Origin: Pseudomonadota bacterium
GTDB taxonomy: Bacteria; Pseudomonadota; Alphaproteobacteria; Elsterales; Elsteraceae
NCBI GenBank assembly: GCA_016195115.1
Contig: JACQAI010000234.1
Span: forward strand, 1-7,942
Reading direction: 5' to 3'
Length of the DNA stretch: 7,942 nt
Of the stretch, positions 5,725 to 7,942 are shown piece by piece; position 1 is the stretch's first letter; the number at the start of each line of letters is the position of its first letter. The notes below the pieces were generated by a model that saw only the letters and a program-made list of their open reading frames with translations, was not told where the DNA came from and did not search any database. The position numbers and the translations under genes were made by a program.

Positions 5725-7503
5725 ATGGACGCAAGATCCCCGGACCGCGCCGCGACGTTCAACGTCGTCGCGCTGGTGCATCGCCTCAGGCTGGCGACCG
5801 GCCTGGTGCTGTTCAGCTACGTGCTGAGCCACCTCCTGAACCATGCCATGGGCGGGCTGTCGCTCAGCGCCATGCTGGCGGTCCAGTACTGGTTCGTCAC
5901 GATCTGGCAGTGGCCGCCGATGACCGCGCTGCTGTTCCTCGCGGCGCTGATCCACGTGTCGCTGGCGCTGTGGTCGATCTATCGCCGGCGTCAGCTCCGC
6001 ATGCCGCCATGGGAGGCGGCGCAGCTGCTGTTCGGTCTGGCGATCCCGCCGGTGATGGTCGATCACGTGATCGGCACGCGCGTCGCGCAGGAGCTCTACG
6101 GCGTCCACGCCGACTACATCTATGTGCTGTTCACCTACGCGACCCTGCCGTGGCGCGGCGTCATCCAGGCCGTGTTCCTGGTGACCGCCTGGATCCACGG
6201 CTGCATCGGCCTCAACTACTGGCTGCGCCTCAAGCCGTGGTACCGAACCGGCCAGCCGATTGCGCTGGCGCTCGCCGTGCTGACTCCGGTGCTGGCGCTG
6301 GTCGGCTTCTACGGCGGCCTGCGCGAGGTCCAGTTCCTCGCCGCCGACCCGGCGTGGTTCGAGCGCGCGATCCGCACCATGAACCTGCCCGACGCCGAGG
6401 GCTTCGGGCGACTGATCGCGCTGCGCGACAATTTGTGGGTAGCCCTGGCGGCGCTGCTCGCGCTGACCTTGGCGGCACGGCTCGGCCGCCAACTGCTGGA
6501 GCGCCGGCGCGGCCTGGTGCGGCTCAACTATCCGGGCGGCCGTCTGGTCACGTTCGCGCCCGGCATGACCGTGCTCGAGGCCAGCCGCTGCGCCGGCATC
6601 CCGCACGCCTCGGTGTGCGGCGGCCGCGGCCGCTGCAGCACCTGCCGCGTGCGCATCAGCCTCGGCGGCGAGCATCTCCCCGAGCCCACCGCCGAGGAGG
6701 CGCGCGTGCTCAAGCGCGTCGGCGCCTCGACCAACGTCCGGCTGGCCTGCCAGATCCGGCCGAGCCGCGACCTCGAGCTGACGCCGCTGGTTCCCCCGAC
6801 ATTCACCGCCGGCCGCGCGATGCGCGCCGACGACTACCACAGCGGCCGCGAGGCCGAGATCGCCGTGCTGTTCGCCGACCTGCGCGGCTTCACCAGCCTG
6901 TGCGAGCACCGCCTGCCGTTCGACACCGTGTTCCTGCTCAACCGCTATTTCGCCGAGATGGGCCGCGCGATCGAGGACACCGGCGGCCATCTCGACAAGT
7001 TCATCGGCGACGGCGTAATGGCGCTGTTCGGCCTGCGCGACGGCCCGAAGTGGGGCGCCATCGGCGCGCTGACCGCGGCCAAGCGCATGCACGAGCGCCT
7101 GGCGCAGCTCAACCGCGACATGGCGAGCGAGCTCAGCCAGCCGCTGCGCCTCGGCATCGGCATCCACACCGGCGCCGTCATCGTCGGCGACATGGGCTAC
7201 GGCGAGGCGACCCAGCTGACCGCGATCGGCGACGTCGTCAACACCGCGAGCCGGCTCGAGAGCCTGACCAAGGAGCACGCCTGCGAGCTGGTGATCTCGG
7301 CCGAAACCGCGCACCACGCCGCGTTGGCACTCGACGCGCTGCCGCGCACGACGATCATGATCCGCGGCCGCGACACGCCGATGGAGATCGGCATCGTCAA
7401 GGAGGTCGCGGTGCTGGACTTCAACGAGGACCGCCGCATCAAGGTGCGCGACCGCGCGACCCGGCGCGCCGAAGCCGCGGCAGCAGCGGCGGCGGCGCGC
7501 TGA
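5725..7503 (+). CDS. cyaC: Redox-sensing class III adenylate cyclase: diheme-type membrane anchor, [2Fe-2S] ferredoxin domain, cyclase domain
   Basis: The 592-aa protein makes cAMP from ATP on the cytoplasmic side of the membrane. Residues 1-255 form a six-helix anchor (about 22-43, 65-85, 97-118, 146-167, 178-197, 236-253). H36, H77, H114 and H158 each fall in one of the first four helices, the tetra-histidine pattern of diheme-b succinate:quinone oxidoreductase anchors; HRLRLATG (19-26) also recalls SdhC. Residues about 264-355 are a [2Fe-2S] ferredoxin fold with C298-x5-C304-x2-C307 and C342. The catalytic domain (about 375-555) has metal ligands D385 and D429, adenine-selecting K425 and D503, and transition-state N506 and R510, so it should be active and ATP-specific. 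A basic, alanine-rich tail ends the protein. The architecture matches S. meliloti CyaC, described as a diheme-b, iron-sulphur, quinone-responsive cyclase; the symbol is given on that likeness (other unrelated genes also bear the name). Heme and cluster content here are inferred. Confidence 0.92.
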   Translation: MDARSPDRAATFNVVALVHRLRLATGLVLFSYVLSHLLNHAMGGLSLSAMLAVQYWFVTIWQWPPMTALLFLAALIHVSLALWSIYRRRQLRMPPWEAAQLLFGLAIPPVMVDHVIGTRVAQELYGVHADYIYVLFTYATLPWRGVIQAVFLVTAWIHGCIGLNYWLRLKPWYRTGQPIALALAVLTPVLALVGFYGGLREVQFLAADPAWFERAIRTMNLPDAEGFGRLIALRDNLWVALAALLALTLAARLGRQLLERRRGLVRLNYPGGRLVTFAPGMTVLEASRCAGIPHASVCGGRGRCSTCRVRISLGGEHLPEPTAEEARVLKRVGASTNVRLACQIRPSRDLELTPLVPPTFTAGRAMRADDYHSGREAEIAVLFADLRGFTSLCEHRLPFDTVFLLNRYFAEMGRAIEDTGGHLDKFIGDGVMALFGLRDGPKWGAIGALTAAKRMHERLAQLNRDMASELSQPLRLGIGIHTGAVIVGDMGYGEATQLTAIGDVVNTASRLESLTKEHACELVISAETAHHAALALDALPRTTIMIRGRDTPMEIGIVKEVAVLDFNEDRRIKVRDRATRRAEAAAAAAAAR

Positions 7504-7522
7504 CGCGCAGCCCCCGCGAGCC

Positions 7523-7942
7523 CTAGATCTGGAAGTCGGGCTCGAAGTCCTCGATCACCTGGATCATGTCTTGCGACGGCCGCTCGGAGCCGGCGCAGCC
7601 GATCACGCGCGCCGGCACACCCGCCACCGTGCAGCCGGGCGGCACCGGCTGCAGCACGACCGAGCCGGCGCCGACCCGCGAGTACTCGCCGACCACGATG
7701 TTGCCGAGGATCTTGGCGCCCGCCGCGATCAAGACGCCGCGCCGGATCTTGGGATGCCGATCGCCCTGGTCCTTGCCGGTGCCACCCAGGGTCACGCCGT
7801 GCAGCATCGAGACGTCATCCTCGACCACCGCGGTCTCGCCGATCACGATGCCGGTCGCGTGATCGATCATGATGCCGCGGCCGATGCGCGCGGCGGGATG
7901 AATGTCGACCCCGAACAGCTCCGATACCCGGCTCTGCATGAA
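7523..7942 (-). CDS. cysE: Serine O-acetyltransferase, C-terminal part (cut by the window edge)
   Basis: The enzyme transfers acetyl from acetyl-CoA to L-serine, giving O-acetylserine, the first step of cysteine synthesis. Only the last 139 or so residues are present. The frame runs off the window at 7942, with a Phe codon before the first visible Met, so that Met is internal. The visible part is the left-handed beta-helix of hexapeptide repeats, with FGVDIHPAA, IDHATGIVIGETA, VTLGGTGK, DRHPKI, GAGAKILGNI and AGVPAR. The Asp of VDIHP and the His of IDHATG are the catalytic pair known from E. coli CysE, and the His of DRHPKI is at the active site. The protein ends in DFEPDFQI; a C-terminal Ile is what docks into the CysK active site in the cysteine synthase complex, so complex formation is plausible. 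It converges on the cyclase gene with 19 nt between the stops. Confidence 0.95.
   Translation of the reverse strand, partial: FMQSRVSELFGVDIHPAARIGRGIMIDHATGIVIGETAVVEDDVSMLHGVTLGGTGKDQGDRHPKIRRGVLIAAGAKILGNIVVGEYSRVGAGSVVLQPVPPGCTVAGVPARVIGCAGSERPSQDMIQVIEDFEPDFQI

Noticed and set aside
5674..7317. 547-codon minus-strand frame opposite the adenylate cyclase gene
   Set aside because: It is antisense to a gene with full catalytic motifs, and its translation is histidine/arginine/alanine-rich without family signatures.
7495..7508. GCGCG/CGCGC dyad spanning the cyclase stop, as a terminator for the convergent genes
   Set aside because: It is only a 5-bp stem in extremely GC-rich sequence with no T-tract on either strand.
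5595..7526. 643-codon plus-strand frame overlapping the cyclase in another frame
   Set aside because: It reads as arginine/proline/alanine-rich sequence with no domain; the cyclase frame explains the region entirely.

Overview
The window is a GC-rich, densely coding stretch of bacterial chromosome, most likely from an alphaproteobacterium. The reasons are strong G/C bias at third codon positions, long antisense open frames caused by that bias, a CysE of proteobacterial type, and a redox-sensing adenylate cyclase whose closest described relative that I know of is CyaC of Sinorhizobium meliloti. I cannot name the genus. I see no RNA genes, CRISPR array, insertion sequence or phage genes.

Left and centre (56-5495, all minus strand, read right to left): a compact gene cluster. 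It opens with an ABC ATPase (4533-5495), then an ABC-2 permease (3788-4522), a large GldG-like membrane-anchored auxiliary protein (1780-3777) and a DUF4340 protein (706-1758). Gaps are 10, 10 and 21 nt, so these four genes are almost certainly one operon and one membrane complex. The family is the GldA/GldF/GldG type, named for gliding motility in Bacteroidetes but widespread in bacteria that do not glide; the substrate is unknown. Nineteen nt further on is a 57-codon cysteine-rich DUF1289 gene with a GTG start (513-686). After a 100-nt gap holding two overlapping inverted repeats comes a stand-alone cyclic-nucleotide-binding domain protein (56-412).

Right (5496-7942): a 229-nt divergent intergenic region separates the ABC operon from a plus-strand gene (5725-7503). 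Its product joins a six-helix membrane anchor with four intramembrane histidines (succinate:quinone oxidoreductase style), a [2Fe-2S] ferredoxin domain and a class III adenylate cyclase domain with all six canonical catalytic residues. This is the most interesting protein here: a predicted quinone/redox-gated cAMP producer. Nineteen nt after it, convergent on the minus strand, is the 3' end of cysE (serine O-acetyltransferase), cut by the window edge.

How the parts may work together: the cyclase and the stand-alone cNMP-binding protein could be source and sensor of the same second messenger on either side of the ABC operon. That link is inferred from proximity only. The ABC operon and cysE have no evident functional link to the cyclase.
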